The notes: a model not told the origin generated them from the letters alone. A stretch of DNA of 64,000 nucleotides from Drechslerella dactyloides (GCA_020064725.1 JAGTWJ010000001.1:1860001-1924000), one strand, 5' to 3'. Numbered from the stretch's first letter, positions 11,094 through 23,400 are shown. A program made the numbers and translations.

Positions 11094-12084
11094 CTATTCT
11101 GCTTCATCTGTACTCTGAAACTCTACTTCTTCCACTTGACTCACTCCACTCTCGTCCAGCAACCTCAATAGTTTTGCTTTGACTTCGTCCTGAGGCTCCA
11201 CCGCCAATCGTAACTCGAATTCTTCAAACACGTTCGGTTCCTCTGCTGTTTTCTTGAACCCCAGCTTCTGGAACAGCACCAAACTCTTCAAATTATCTTT
11301 TCCGATCTTAACCCGCAGATGCTTTAATACCTTTTGAGAGCCCGCTGAAGAACCATTGCTCTGATTAAGCATCCGCTCTTGGTGTCGAAGAACGTAAAGC
11401 ATGAATGTCAGAACTGCAACCTTCCCCAACCCCTGGCCCTGATGCTCTGCTCGCGCAATCATAACCTCGATCTCACCCACCATCCCTTTTGGTACTTCGC
11501 CATCAAGCCCTTCATCATCCTCGTATAGAAACAAATTGACATCGCCGATGAGCAGATCGCTCGTGTCATCGGATCCTTCGATCACTGTATACTTCTCATT
11601 CGATATCGCAGTTGGAGCCCCGGGGTTGCGAAGTATAATGTCTTGTATCCGCGGCGAGGGGAGACACAATATGAAGGTCAATTTATCAACGTCTTCTCGC
11701 CATGCTCTCTGCATAGCGTACTCTTCGGCGAGGGTTAGTCGTTCTGAAGCGGTCGCTTCGCGAAGGGCCTGTCAAAAATGCGTGAGGTCCATTAGCGTAA
11801 CACATCCTCTGGATATTTGGAATCCCTCTACATTAAGGCCGGGCACTCACTTCGCTGGACATCCATTCTGAGTATGTTCGAACATGGGAAGCCTGGAATG
11901 CTCGCCGGATTATTATGTTAACGAATTGGAATCGGGATGCCTCTGCACTGTACAATTCATGGAAGCAGGATAAAAATGCGATATAGCCTCGATGTGTAAA
12001 TGCGGCCATATTATTTTTTCGTACCTCATAGGGCACTAGAACAAGTTTATTTGTGATCAACGAGACCCCTTTGTTCAACCTCAT
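11094..12084 (-). CDS. GNAT-family N-acetyltransferase, NAT9 type
   Basis: Probable acetyl-CoA-dependent N-acetyltransferase related to animal NAT9. Three exons on the minus strand: 12084-12025, 11892-11851 and 11768-11094, with introns 12024-11893 and 11850-11769. The product is 258 residues. The N-terminus MRLNKGVSLITNKLVLVPYE joins ASHVRTYSEWMSSE and ALREATASERLTLAEEYAMQ, reproducing the conserved NAT9 opening (MRLN..., VPY..HV..Y..WM, LT.EeEy.MQ..WR.D.DK.TFI). The acetyl-CoA loop is EHQGQGLGKVAVLTFMLY (Q/RxxGxG/A type). A GDVNLFLYED segment precedes it, as in the family. The substrate is not certain; animal NAT9 has been linked to microtubule stability. The 5' splice at GTACGA leaves a first exon of only 20 codons. 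Confidence 0.88.
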
Positions 12085-12753
12085 GCCTCCTGATAAACTC
12101 TGACGGCAACACCACCAGTTTTGCTGCCAATATATATAATCTCTGTCGTTCTCAAGTCCCCGCGTTGCTGAAAAAAATGCAACAGGCAGCCAAAGAAAAT
12201 CTCAGGTCAGCTTCAATGCTTTCAAATGAGCCGCCAAATCGATTAAATCGCACGTCCCGGTGGCTAAATCCCTGGGCGTCGTTATGTTCGTATACAAGAC
12301 AGCTGTCAACAGTTAGGATTTCTTGATAAGGAAATTGATTCACATATACTAATCCTCACCTCAGAGATGCAGATAATAACGATGTTGAGGGCTGAAATAT
12401 AGCGTTAGCAGGCCGGGCAATCTCGGCACCAGTGCTAGTAGGTCAATGTCATCTTAGGTGTCGAGTTTCAACGCATACGGTATAAACCTGCATTCGCCTC
12501 GGCATAACTCGATACCCCCCCCGATTGATTGTCGTCGGACTCAGGACATGGACCACAGCTACTTCTGCCTCTGTTGAGCGCAGGAACACAGGTTTATTCG
12601 TTTAAATAGAATACACACTACATGCTAACATGATCGTACGAGCAGGACCCCCCCTCCTCAAGCCGAAGTAAAGAAAGCTGCTGCCATGGTATCAGCATCA
12701 GCAAGAATTATACAGCCCAAGTATCTTCCACCGCCCACACATAATGTCATCAC
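12085..12753. other. Intergenic region upstream of the NAT9-like gene
   Basis: About 670 bp, with the NAT9-like promoter on the left and the 3' end of the secreted protein gene on the right. It includes a C-run near 12515-12521 and another near 12648-12655. A 63-residue minus-strand frame (12152-12343) has no identifiable content. Confidence 0.45.
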
Positions 12754-14101
12754 CTAGTTGATCCTCACGATACCACCTCCACAAGGCCCTGGGGAATATT
12801 TCTCGTTGTTCGGCCTGGTCATGAAGGTCCCCCGGCCATGACCGAAAGGACAGACATCATTAACGCAACGGTCACTAGGAGTCCCAGAATTCATGACGAA
12901 GATAGTGCAAGTATTGGCATTAGTGTCGAACATAAAATTCGCGCAGTTTGTTATGGTGTAGCACTTAGTGCAGCAATCACTGATATTTGTAATGCCGTCG
13001 CCATCGTTCGAAGCCACAGTGCCGGTGTAGCTGAAGGCGTTATTTCCGTTGAATGTAAATGGGCTACCGCAAAGACTCGGCGGAAGAGCGGTAACAGTCG
13101 TCGTCTCAGTGCTTGTATGGGTCGAGGTGGTCGTGATAGTCGAAGTGCTGACAAAAGTCGAAGTTGAAGTTTCAAAAAGGGTTTCAGTATTAGCAAGAAG
13201 GTTGACAGCGCTTGTGATGGTAGTCGTCCTGGTTGATGTGATCCGAGCGGTGACCTTCGGCTGTGTGGCTGTGACCGTTGTGGTCTTCCGGGGAGCAATC
13301 TTTGTGGATGTTAAGAAGCAAGCGGCTTTACGAGATGTTAGATAAATTTTCGTGAAGATTGGTCAAAACTAGGGGCTCGGTATGGCTAGGAAAGATGTAT
13401 ATTGTGTGTCGGTAGGAAACTTACAGCAACATGCGGGAAGACCACCTCTCTTCCTGAAGACGTTCCCACCGGCCAGAGGATCAAATATATCTCGCGGAAC
13501 GGGCGCCTGTGTGCAGGAGGAACCAGGGACAGTTGTTGAAGTGCTAGTGATCGTACTAGATCATTGTGAAAACCGTTAGCTAGCCGTTGGCATAGACACT
13601 AGGGCGTCATATCGATTCTTACGTAGTGATCGTTTCGTCAACTGATTCAGTAACTACCGATGTTGAGGATACGACAGCTTCATGAGTCTCAGTGACTAGC
13701 ACGTCCGATTGGGCGTGCGTAACAAAAGTTGTGCTTGTGGAGGTCACCACGAGCACGGAGGTGGTCGTAGGGGTTACGCGTCTAGTAACTGTCGTCACTG
13801 GCGGAGTTGACGTGCAAGTTGGCCGCTTGACACGGCCTTTGACTACATGATAAAGATGTGAGCGTAAGTTTATAGTGCCGACAATTTAGAGCATACAACT
13901 GCATCGGGTGCTCGGATAGTAATCTTGTGAAATTACAAGAGGGTGAGTATAACGTTACTTACGGAACAAGGATGTGCAATAGCCCGCTTCGTTCGCTCGG
14001 GTTGCACAAGATTTTGGAAGGGATTTGCATTGAGAATACGAAGCACTGACAAGTGCTGATAGTGCCGAAACAGCAACAACAGACAAAATATTGAAACGCA
14101 T
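12754..14101 (-). CDS. Secreted Thr/Ser-rich protein with Cys-rich C-terminal (PAN/Apple-like) domain
   Basis: Four exons on the minus strand: 14101-13963, 13842-13623, 13555-13425 and 13325-12754 (introns 13962-13843, 13622-13556, 13424-13326); the sum is in frame and encodes 353 residues. Residues 1-20 (MRFNILSVVAVSALSALVSA) form a clear signal peptide with a VSA cleavage site. A short Cys-containing segment follows (QCKSLPKSCATRANEAGYC), then a long Thr/Ser/Val-rich stalk (for example VTPTTTSVLVVTSTSTTF, TTTSTHTSTETTTVTALP), typical of heavily O-glycosylated fungal cell-wall or extracellular proteins. The C-terminal ~100 residues hold about ten cysteines (ISDCCTKCYTITNC, NANTCTIF, SDRCVNDVC, GPCGGG), reminiscent of PAN/Apple modules but not a firm match. 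Last-intron acceptor is AAAG just after a CTAAC branch-point-like motif. No GPI signal is visible. Confidence 0.75.
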
Positions 14102-16363
14102 ATTCAAAAGAGTGACTTGAACGTTATAAGGAGTGACGTTTAGAATATAGATTCTAGAGTACGGAAGGAAAATGAGCGACGGGTGCTATTACAAAGTTGG
14201 TCTTGGAAAAGGGATGCTTAAATACTTTCACTGAACGTTTCGAGCTTGAGGCCTGACTTGATTGCTAGCGCTCAGATATGCAACCACCAGCGAACATAGA
14301 AAACGTGGAAATTACAATTGTGCGCCACAGGTCCAAATCTGGCGATTCTATTGCCAATGCAGCTAGCGGCGGTCTCGTAAACCACTTCTTTGCCACTTCG
14401 CGTTGATTTGGTGCTCTGAGACCAAGTTAGCGGACCTGCGATATTGTTGTTCCGAAGCGCGAAATGACAGCCGTCACGCCAGCTAGCGGCGCAACCATGA
14501 TCGAGGCGATCTTGGCCGATTCGTCGAGATGCCCTGCCGTCCCTGCATAAGTGACGGAGAAATCCCGCTCAGGCAATATCTCTTGGCTGAGGCTGAAAAA
14601 TAACCCGAGTTGACTCATGACTAAATCTACACATTCACAGCAGACAAACTGTTATCAAATTCGCCAGCTAGTAAAACCGTTGGACTGCGAGACGATCATG
14701 ATGATATCCACCAGATGCGCAAAATCAATTTGATCGCCTGAAGCAAGGCTGGAAGCCGACGATTATGTACAAACATATTGATTTCCTTGGTCGAAAGTTT
14801 GGGGAAGTTGAAGGAAATGTGTATGGTGAACAGCCTAATTACAACCAAGCGAGCGAACCTCTTTAAGGGGCCCGCACGCAGGACCACCACACGCCGCGCA
14901 CGCAGCAACCGTCAATTGAGTAAACCGAGAACGGACTGCCTTTCCGATTGATATCGCATAGAAATGCTGACACTTCCTCCATTGATGCAATCGATCGTGA
15001 TAGTTTGCTGTTAGTTGGGATACCAGGAAAACCTTCGGTATCATATACGAAGTACGCATGCGCCGGCATCCCCGACAGACAACAACATCTTCGATGAACT
15101 TTGGGCTAGGGTAGAATCCGTCTTTAATAGATCTGGACCCACTTCTAGAATTCTTGACTTGGCCATGGTCGTTTCTTTGCAGATCAGAATTATAGCGAAC
15201 TGCAGTGCCATTGATCAGCTCTCAAAGACTGGATCTCGCCGACTTCCAATTCACGTTATGCTTATGTGTAGTGAAGCCGTTTCATTCCCGCCCTCGCGTT
15301 TCAATCCACGTGAAACTAAGATGGTGGATGCCCGACCTTGAGCCGAAACCGCGCCTTTAGTGGGCTGCTTTTACTGCTTGCATTAGTCCCCGAGACTGCG
15401 CTTGCATAGGGCTAAGCCGATTTCCACCGATTACCTAACATCTAGGCATCGGTGCACGCCGTCACCGATGTTTCGATTCAAACAAGAGATTCAAGGATAG
15501 AAGTGTTTGTTTGTATAGAAACAATTGCCAAGCAGAAGCCTTGTCAGGTTTCTGGAATTGTTATACCTAGAGCTGATAAGAGTGCCCCGTCGCACAACCG
15601 TCGGATTCATGTTTCAACCCCAATCACGGCCGGCCGTGCTGTATTCATGAAGCGTTCGGTGCCGGAGTCCTGTCGCAGCACAAGGCGGATTATAGCGGAT
15701 AGGCCTCGGTCGCTTATTATCAGATAAATTATCTGACCTATTTCAGAGGAAAACGCTGACGAATGATGAGAATCTGCTCCATCAGCTTGTGTTCTCGTCC
15801 GAGGCGGCTCTGCGCTTTGTTTCCCATATGCCCATTCCCAACAAGGCAACAATGCACTATCTTTAAAACACCACTTACCAGGTTCAATCCAGTATCTTCG
15901 AGACAACGCTGATATCAAGATTCGGGATCGATAATCACTTTGCCCCACTCTGAAGGGAATATATCAGAATATGAGTGCTCGAGTGGGGAATCATGAGTTC
16001 ATGTGCAGCCAAAGTCACACCCCTGGCTTGGCGGAAAATAGCGACGTTTACTATAAAAACATCTTGTTGCTCTACTGAAGGCTGGATTTTGCATTCGCTC
16101 ACCACCGCAAAGCCTTCCTCCAAATCTCACAACTTCGTTTGTTTCCTTCCTTTCTTACCTCTGGGAGGTCGAGCTGTTCCGTGAACGCTCATTCTATCAC
16201 TTTCTTGAAGAAAGTTGTTTCTCTCATTCAATTCTTCAGACTTTCCTTCATATCGCGGCTGTCATTCTAATACATTCATTGAGGCCGGGCCTCCTTTTAC
16301 ATACTGCCAGTCGTTCATCTTTGTTGATCTTATAAATATATCCTTCAGGGCCTTCAATTCAAA
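14102..16363. other. 2.3 kb gene-poor region, possible decayed coding remnants
   Basis: No gene I can support. Several minus-strand frames read like protein for 40-60 residues and are then broken by stops or frame changes: about 14427-14618 (SVTYAGTAGHLDESAKIASI), 14863-15069 (AYFVYDTEGFPGIPTNSK) and around 15060-15166 (a frame opening MAKSRILEVGPDLLK). They could be exons of a small unknown gene or remnants of a dead one; no family was recognised. The region also contains the promoter of the secreted repeat protein at its right end, with a TATAAATATA box at 16330-16339, about 25 bp before the ATG. Confidence 0.4.
16330..16339 (+). promoter_or_regulatory. TATA-like element upstream of the secreted repeat protein
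   Basis: TATAAATATA lies 25 bp before the ATG at 16364. The match to a TATA box is good but the spacing to the start codon is short, so the transcript leader would be very short or the element may not be the real TATA box. Confidence 0.3.
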
Positions 16364-18012
16364 ATGAAGTCTACCACTCTCTTGATCGCCCCGCTCCTGA
16401 TATCTGTTTCGACAGCAAGCATCCTTGGTGGTTTGTTTCAGCGACGAGATGTCCATGCCCGACAGTTGGAACCGGCAAAGGCACCTTGTAAGTAATCTTG
16501 TTTCGAGTTTCTTAAGTTCCCCCCTGTAACAGCATATTCTAATCCATATGAATAGCTTATAGCGTCTTGAAACGCATCGTTGTCCCGGTCCGTGTGGATG
16601 GTAACCAGGGAGGCAACGGCCGCGCTATTGGAAGAGGTGGCAGGGGTCAGAACGGCCGTGGCTCCCGCAGGGGTCGAAAGGGCAATAACAACGGCGGCGG
16701 CGGAAATAACGAGGAGACCACCGCAACTGACGCTGAGGAGGCTACTGCAACTGATGCTGAAGAAGCGACCGCAACTGATGCTGAAGAAGCGACCGCAACT
16801 GATGCTGAAGAAGCGACCGCAACTGATGCTGAGGAAGCAACTGCAACTGGAGCCGAGGGGGCCACTGCAACTGACGCCGAGTTCGCCAGCACCATAGCCC
16901 TGAACGTCAGCACGACTGCCGAAGCCGATGCGGCTACGACTACGGAGGGATTTGCCGTCATCTCCACAGGCGAGGTCCCAGCACCCGATGCCGAGGAGCC
17001 ATCTGAGACGCAGGAGGCAGACGTTGCCGAATCTAGCGCCGAGGCGCCAGGCGTAGTCGAAACTTCCGGACAAGTCGTTGTCGAGGAGGTCGTCAAGACT
17101 GTGGAAGGGCATCCTGTTGTCGAGCAGGTTGTCCAGACACGTACAGCGGATGAGCATGTCCTCGTCGAGGATATCTTGGCCACAACTACAATGGATCATA
17201 TTGTCACCGAGATTGTTCCTACGGAGATCGTTAGGGATCGTAAGACCATAAGATCCTCTTACAGAGCTGTCAACACCCGACCGGCCGTGTTTGTGGTCGT
17301 TGTCCAAGTTATCACGGTGGTTGAAGTCGTTGTTATCAACATCGGCGAACCTCCTCGTCGCCGCCGTGTTCAGAGGACAGTCACAGCTCTCCGCCCAGGT
17401 TCAGAATACAACTCCCTTGTAAGAGAGGTTCGGAAGCACAAGACTAGACCAGCAGTCGGTGCCTACAATATTCCACCAAAGGAGGCAGGCCATGCTTCAG
17501 TTATTGAACATACCGTCACTATTACCAAGCAAGAAAAGGTACGTCAGGTAGATATTCCTGTTTGAAGACATTGCAAGGCGCATCTAACAGCGGTTTAGGT
17601 TCGCGAAACTGTGACAAAGACGGAGACTAAGGTCGAGACCAAGGTCGAGAATAAGGTGGAGACCAAGGTTGAAACCGAGACCATCACGGTAGCGTCGTGT
17701 TCTACGGATGAAGCGGCCGCCGAGACTACTGCCACCGAAATTGATACTGCCACTGAAACGGCAGCAGCTGAGACCACCGACTCTGTTACGGAATCTGCGA
17801 CTGAGACCGCCGAAGCTACGGAAACGGCAAGTTCAACAACGACCACCGAGGAAGTCGCTCAGGAGACCGGGAATAACAATGACATGCAGCATGAAGGAGA
17901 GCAAAATGTAGAACACCCTGCGCCGACAGAGAACGTGCATGAGCCAACCACGTTGATGACGGTGGTTCGTGGAGCCCAGTATACACCGGCCGGCGGCTAT
18001 TACTTGCTTTAA
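16364..18012 (+). CDS. Secreted low-complexity protein with TATDAEEA tandem repeats
   Basis: Three exons: 16364-16487, 16556-17538 and 17599-18012; introns 16488-16555 (GTAAGT..TAG) and 17539-17598 (GTACGT..TAG). The model encodes 506 residues. A signal peptide (MKSTTLLIAPLLISVSTAS) is followed by a dibasic QRRD at residues 26-29 that could be a Kex2-type site. Then come a Gly/Asn/Arg-rich patch (GRGGRGQNGRGSRRGRKGNNN), seven tandem octapeptides TATDAEEA (residues about 97-152), a Val/Glu-rich region with repeated VVE/VVQ steps, a basic segment (RRRRVQRTVTALRPG) and a final Thr/Glu-rich stretch including four KVET-type units. There are almost no cysteines and no catalytic motif. Probably an extracellular or wall-associated repeat protein; function unknown. 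Both strands stay open over the repeat, but only this strand has the signal peptide and matching introns. Confidence 0.78.
16720..16887 (+). repeat. Coding 24-bp minisatellite, seven tandem copies
   Basis: Seven head-to-tail 24-bp units encode TATDAEEA or close variants. The consensus GAAGAAGCGACCGCAACTGA plus TGCT occurs without change at 16759, 16783 and 16807; the outer units differ at third positions, and the sixth reads TATGAEGA. The gradient from identical inner copies to divergent outer copies suggests recent expansion by slippage or unequal exchange. The array keeps the reading frame. Confidence 0.93.
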
Positions 18013-18697
18013 CTTTGAGGCATAGGGCTTAGGACCTAAGTCTTCAGCATCATTTATTTCATATTATGTACTTGATATCAATGTCATCTTATCTGAAGAT
18101 ACTCGGGTTGCTACCACTGTTCTGCCTGAAGATTTGCTTGGTATGTTCACATTGCTCTGCTTTCTGTTTTCATTCATGATGTTCTTGGAGTCCGGTAGAT
18201 CCTGCCTCCTACGCCACCACTAGCGCTTGGAAATTTCTTTACTTATGTCGATAATGGATCGCTCGGGACAATTATGGAGTGGAGGAAAAGTTTTGATACC
18301 CATGGACAAGCTGCTTGCTGCATTCACGTAACATTGTGATGATCTAATTTTGTGAAGGCCGCATGATTTCTTGAAATAAGGTGTAGATGAGATATATATC
18401 CCGCCGCGAGCTCGTATGTATCAAGGTCATGAAACCAAGGCTCTCAACTTTGGTGCGAGACCTTGTCTCGTGAACTAGAAACTGGACACTTAGACAAACG
18501 AGGCCGTTGCAACGCTGGCGTCAATAGAACCCCTAGATTATCGAAAATGATGTTGCATTTCTGGATATGTTGTGTTGCGTCATCTCGGCACGTTCCACAA
18601 CATGGCCTTTCTCTGCCGCGAAATTTTCCGACCTATCCCGAACTCAATTCCGTTTTGTCCCCGCCGACGCCGCCGACCTCGACCCGAAGCTGACGAG
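18013..18697. other. Intergenic region upstream of IPI1
   Basis: About 690 bp with the repeat-protein 3' UTR and the IPI1 promoter. TATATAT occurs at about 18391-18397. No gene or RNA recognised. Confidence 0.5.
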
Positions 18698-19926
18698 ATG
18701 GGCTCGAGCAGCAAGAAGAAGAAGGAGAAGCAGAAAGATTTCGCCGTATGCTGTCGGCCTCTTCCGCTATACCACCATCCCGACCACTCGCTAACAATCG
18801 TGGTGCGACTAGAAGCCGAAGCTGCGGGTCGGTAAATCGAAGCCGAAGGCCGACAATCACACCTCGACGTCATTCAAGTCGAAAGGTGCAACCTCCATTT
18901 ACCTGGAATCCGCAATCTACCTTACACAGGAATATACTAAGACATCCCTTTTTAAAAATAGCCGTCGTCGTCGGTCACCAGTCTCTAAATGCCGCCGCCC
19001 CAACCGCCCAGACGCAGCTAAAACACAACCTCACACTTCTCAATCACCACTCGTATACCACTCGTCGCGACTCAGTGGCCCATATCGCTTCGGTTCTATC
19101 TTCTTTGCCGTCCTCTGGCCCTCCATTGCCTTACTCCGTTATACTACCCGCCCTTGCTCCTCTAATACTTGATTCCGCTGCACCCGTCCGTAACCAACTA
19201 CTTACGCTTCTTACGAACCTCGCAAAACCGAAAGACCTACGGCAAGATGCGATTATACCCGCCGATGCCGTGCGGATGCACACCCCTCGGTTTCTGCTTT
19301 ACATACATAGCGCGATGACGCACATAAGTGCTGACATCCGCGCGGATTCGACGAACTTCCTCGCGTTCTTGTTAGACGTGGTTGGCGAGGAAGCTGTTCG
19401 GGGTGCGAAAGGATGGGGAAAGACTTTGAAGTGCTGGATGGTGTTGCTGGGCTGGGAGAGCGCAACAGCCGGAGGCGGAGTGCGAACCAGCACAATTGAA
19501 TTCTCAGACCCTGGGAAGAACAAGAAGGCGTCGCTCCAGCACTTAGGTGTGCTGAAGCGGTTCCTAACTGTCGGGATGCTGGAAGTCGAAGAACCCGTTT
19601 CACATCTCGATATTGGAATGAACGACTTCTTGCGGCCGCATCAATATACAGAATTATATTTGTTGCCAAGGACATCGAATATATACGCTCATTTGTCGCT
19701 GTTTGCCACAAGCGCGGCAGTAGAAAACGGAAACGAGGAGGATGCGGAGGGGTCTGCAGAAGATTGCGACAGCAGAAAGAGAATTATTAAAAACGTTTTC
19801 GAAGGGAACATACGGGCGGGCTTACACGCCAGACTACAGGAAGGGGGGGAGATTGGAAGGCAGGCGGGTGGCGTTTTGAAGATACTGGACAAGGCGTTGA
19901 AGACATCAGATATGGAAGCTATTTGA
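18698..19926 (+). CDS. IPI1: Pre-rRNA processing protein Ipi1 (Rix1 complex subunit)
   Basis: Nuclear component of the Rix1-Ipi1-Ipi3 complex needed for ITS2 processing and late 60S subunit maturation; homologous to animal TEX10. Exons: 18698-18745, 18813-18885 and 18962-19926; introns 18746-18812 and 18886-18961, giving 361 residues. The diagnostic N-terminus is assembled across the introns: MGSSSKKKKEKQKDFA, KPKLRVGKSKPKADNHTSTS, FKSK, then AVVVGHQSLNAAAPT. The body is HEAT-like helical repeat sequence (LPALAPLILDSAAPVRNQLL, SAMTHISADIRADSTNFLAF, GWGKTLKCWMVLLGW). The basic start peptide probably acts as a nuclear localisation signal. The length is in the fungal range. Only the third exon would be seen in a naive frame scan; it begins in frame well upstream of the region of strong similarity. 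Confidence 0.92.
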
Positions 19927-20486
19927 AGAGCGATTGCTAAGATTCGGGACTGACGCGACGGGTCACCATTATGATTTTATACCAAAGGCGCTTTACAGGG
20001 AATGGAGTTATATTGCTAGACGTTCGGCTGTCACCGAGAGTTATGGTGACACAACCCAGCGGCGCTACTCGAGCGCTCGCCGAAGCCGCAACACTAGAAC
20101 ACAAAGTTCTACGAAGGATATAATACGTATGCGTCTTGAACAAACAATACTGCGTTTCAGATGCTGGGCTGCGTACCTGATAAGAAATCTCTGATGCTTC
20201 TTTGTACTCCATGGAGAGACTTGCGAGTGGCCAAAATTAGATCCTCCATACGCGCTGCCCGCGTATCCCAGTCCTGCGGCAATGCCAAGCACCTATTATA
20301 TTGTGTCAATCTAAAAGATCCTTTGTCTGTGCCACATCAGCCCCGCATGCCGATGTTTGCTTGGAGGTTGGAAACTTCTGGGGCTCTGTTAAAGAATATA
20401 AATGAACAAGTTCCCAACTAACGACTTGGTTCAGCCTCGTCATAAAATCTCCCCGATAAACCGCAGGCTAAGTCCTAGTTTACAGG
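19927..20486. other. Intergenic region IPI1 - NLR-like gene
   Basis: About 560 bp; should contain the promoter of the NACHT gene. Short frames on both strands have no motif. Nothing else seen. Confidence 0.5.
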
Positions 20487-23400
20487 ATGTCTGCAAGGTT
20501 AGTGTATTCGCAAAGTTGGCTTCGTACTCTACTAACTGGGTTTCTATAGAGGGAAGCAGCTGCTCGAAGAGGCAGTAGTCAATTTCAAGAACGCGCTACA
20601 ACCGAACGACAGGAAAGCCTTCGAGAGGCTCTCGAACCCTACCGCTGAAGACGTTACGAGCCTTGTCCGAGATGTCGACGAACGGCTTGGCCAGAAGCAG
20701 AAGCGAAGGCGGACGCTTCAGAATTCGACATTTGCGACCTTCGTTCAGTCAATGCAGCAGTTCGCGGGCATCGTAGATACTTGCGTACAATCAAATCCTG
20801 AGATCGCAGCGCTTGTATGGGGCGGCATGAAATTCGTTCTATTAGTAGGCTCGATTTTTTTAACCAATGCTATATTCGATTTACTGAAATAATGTTGCGG
20901 TTCCGAAATTCTGATCAGCTGTAGGCATTCTCAAACTATCTGAAATACTTAGAGGAGATTACGGACATGTGCGAGCAGATGGGCAGGCTATGTCCGCAAT
21001 ATGAGAGATTCGGCAAACTCTTCCCAACGCATATCGAGTTGCAAGACTCCATTTGCGAATTCTATTCCATTGTTGTGGACTTCTTCCGAGAAGCTCTATT
21101 GTTTCTATACAGCTCAGGTATGGCGCCTCTCTTGATTTTACGATGTATGTGTACACGTGTGTATGTTGACGTTGGGTAGCATTCAAGCAATTTGCGATTG
21201 CTACCTTCAGGCCGTTCAGCGACAAATTCAGCAATACCATCCGACTACTAGGCTTCGTCAGCAAAACAGTCGAACAAGAGATAACATATTCTTCGCAACA
21301 AGAAGAACATGTTGAAAGAGTCAACAATGCGGCAGCTCGAACTGAAGCCCGAGACTTTTACAATCTTGCCAGAATAACCTACCATGGCATCCAAGAAGAT
21401 CGCATTAAGCTGAGTGATGAGGCAAGAAGATCGAAACGAGAGCGAATACTACGAAATATCTGCAATTACCCATACTATTTCGATTTCACGAATAATCTAT
21501 ATAAACGGCAAGAAGCTAGTGGACAGTGGATCTTCGATACTCCCGATTACAAAGCATGGCTTGATTTTCCAAAATCATCAGGCCTGTGGTACCATGCCAT
21601 TCCAGGGTTCGGTAAATCGGTACTCACCGCCGGCGTTGTGGAGAGTCTACTCGACACTTCAAAGTTAGCTCGAATCCGACATAATGTTTCGTACTTCTTC
21701 TGTGCCTACACGAACTCAGCAAGTCTGTCTGCACGCACTATAATATCCAGCATTCTACATCAACTATTTTACTATTCCAATGATCTGCCACAGGACCTCT
21801 TAGATAACCTGGAAGCGCAGTTTAATGACAAGGCCAGCTCTAGTCGGGTGCTCTTACCAGATACTCAGCGGTTTTTGACCAAGATACTCAAAGAAAACAA
21901 GGCTCGCAATTTTATTGTAATTGATGGCCTAGACGAATGCAACGACAAGGAACGCGGGGTTGTCCTTAGGATCTTGAAGCAGGTGTTTGCTGATAATCCT
22001 GATAATCTGAAAATTCTTATATCCAGCCGCGGTTCGCAGGATATTGCTCGAGCATTGAAGGAGTTCCGTCAGCTAGATCTTGCGAATTCAAATCAACAAG
22101 ACATCGAAATCTTTATCGCGCAAGCATTGCGAGATAAAGAACTCGAAGGTCAGCTCCCCGAGCTACCATTAGTGCTTTTCGATAAGATCAAGACTTTCTT
22201 GGCAGAGAATGCAAAGGGCTTGTTCCTTTGGGTAGATCTACAGATCACAGAAATCTGCAAAGAGGCAAGAATTGAAGACATCGAAGCAGCGCTACCTGGT
22301 CTTCCTAGAGACCTCAACGAGCTATATAGCCGAGTGCTAGAACGCATACGGCAACAAAGACGACCCGAAGTAGCAAGGAGCATTTTTAAGTGGATATCTT
22401 ACGCCGTGCGTCCACTAACACTTGACGAGTTGAAAGAAGCCATTGCCATTGAAGATTCCCAAATTTCGTCATGGGCATCTTTAAAACGTCAGACCGAGAT
22501 GGATGATTCAAAATGGTTGCAGAATTGCGAGAACTTAGTTGTTTTAAACAAAGGCAACGGTACGGTTCAGCTGGCCCATTCCACGATCAAAGAATTCCTA
22601 GAGGCAAGTATAAGCCAGAATTCAGGGTTCCAGCTACATGAGCAGGATCATCAGCAACTCGCAGAGTTCTGCATTCGATACTTTCAACTCCCCGAGTTTA
22701 CAGACCAGCAACAGACTTATCAGCGCGTTGTCATTCAGAGCCAAGGTTTCAGCACCAAGAATTTGTTGGCCGGAACCACGGCGGAAGCGGAAGAAACTTG
22801 GACGGGCTGGTTCGCGCGGAAGGCGTATGAGTACACAGCTCTGTCACCTCGCCGCTTCTCCGCAGTCCCAGCCTCGGCACTTATCAAGAAAGAACCAACG
22901 ACACTACTACTCACACCTGGCCAGTCGTTTAAAAAACTCCTTCGAGCCTACCCGTTCCTGGATTATGCCTCCGGAAACTGGCTCAAACATCTTGACTCCT
23001 CTCGACTTGAAATTCCACCTTCACAGCCCTCACGAGATACAGGATATGTCTTCAATCTAATGATGAAGAAGTACCATCGTATCAGATTTCCCTGGCAGAA
23101 CTATTTCACCCCAGACTTAACCACCTTTTGCGACGATCTGTTTAATCTTTTCGATTGGGCCATAAGAGAACGAGTCGAACTCGTCTTCGATATTGCTTAC
23201 ATTCATATTTCCAAAAGTGGCAAATCTCAACTCGCAAAAGGACATGCAACTTTATTCCTCGACTATTGGTTGGAAGTCGATACGTTTAGGGAAAAACATG
23301 AACGAACCCGGTTCCAAAGATTTTGCCTTGATCTTGATCCTAAGGGGGGGATGGCCTGGAAATTGCTACACCGCTTGAAGTTAGACCTCAATTGTGCTGG

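Noticed and set aside
16438..17307. 289-residue minus-strand frame with SISCGRFF repeats
   Set aside because: It is the antisense reading of the TATDAEEA minisatellite. It has no signal peptide or introns of its own, while the plus strand has both.
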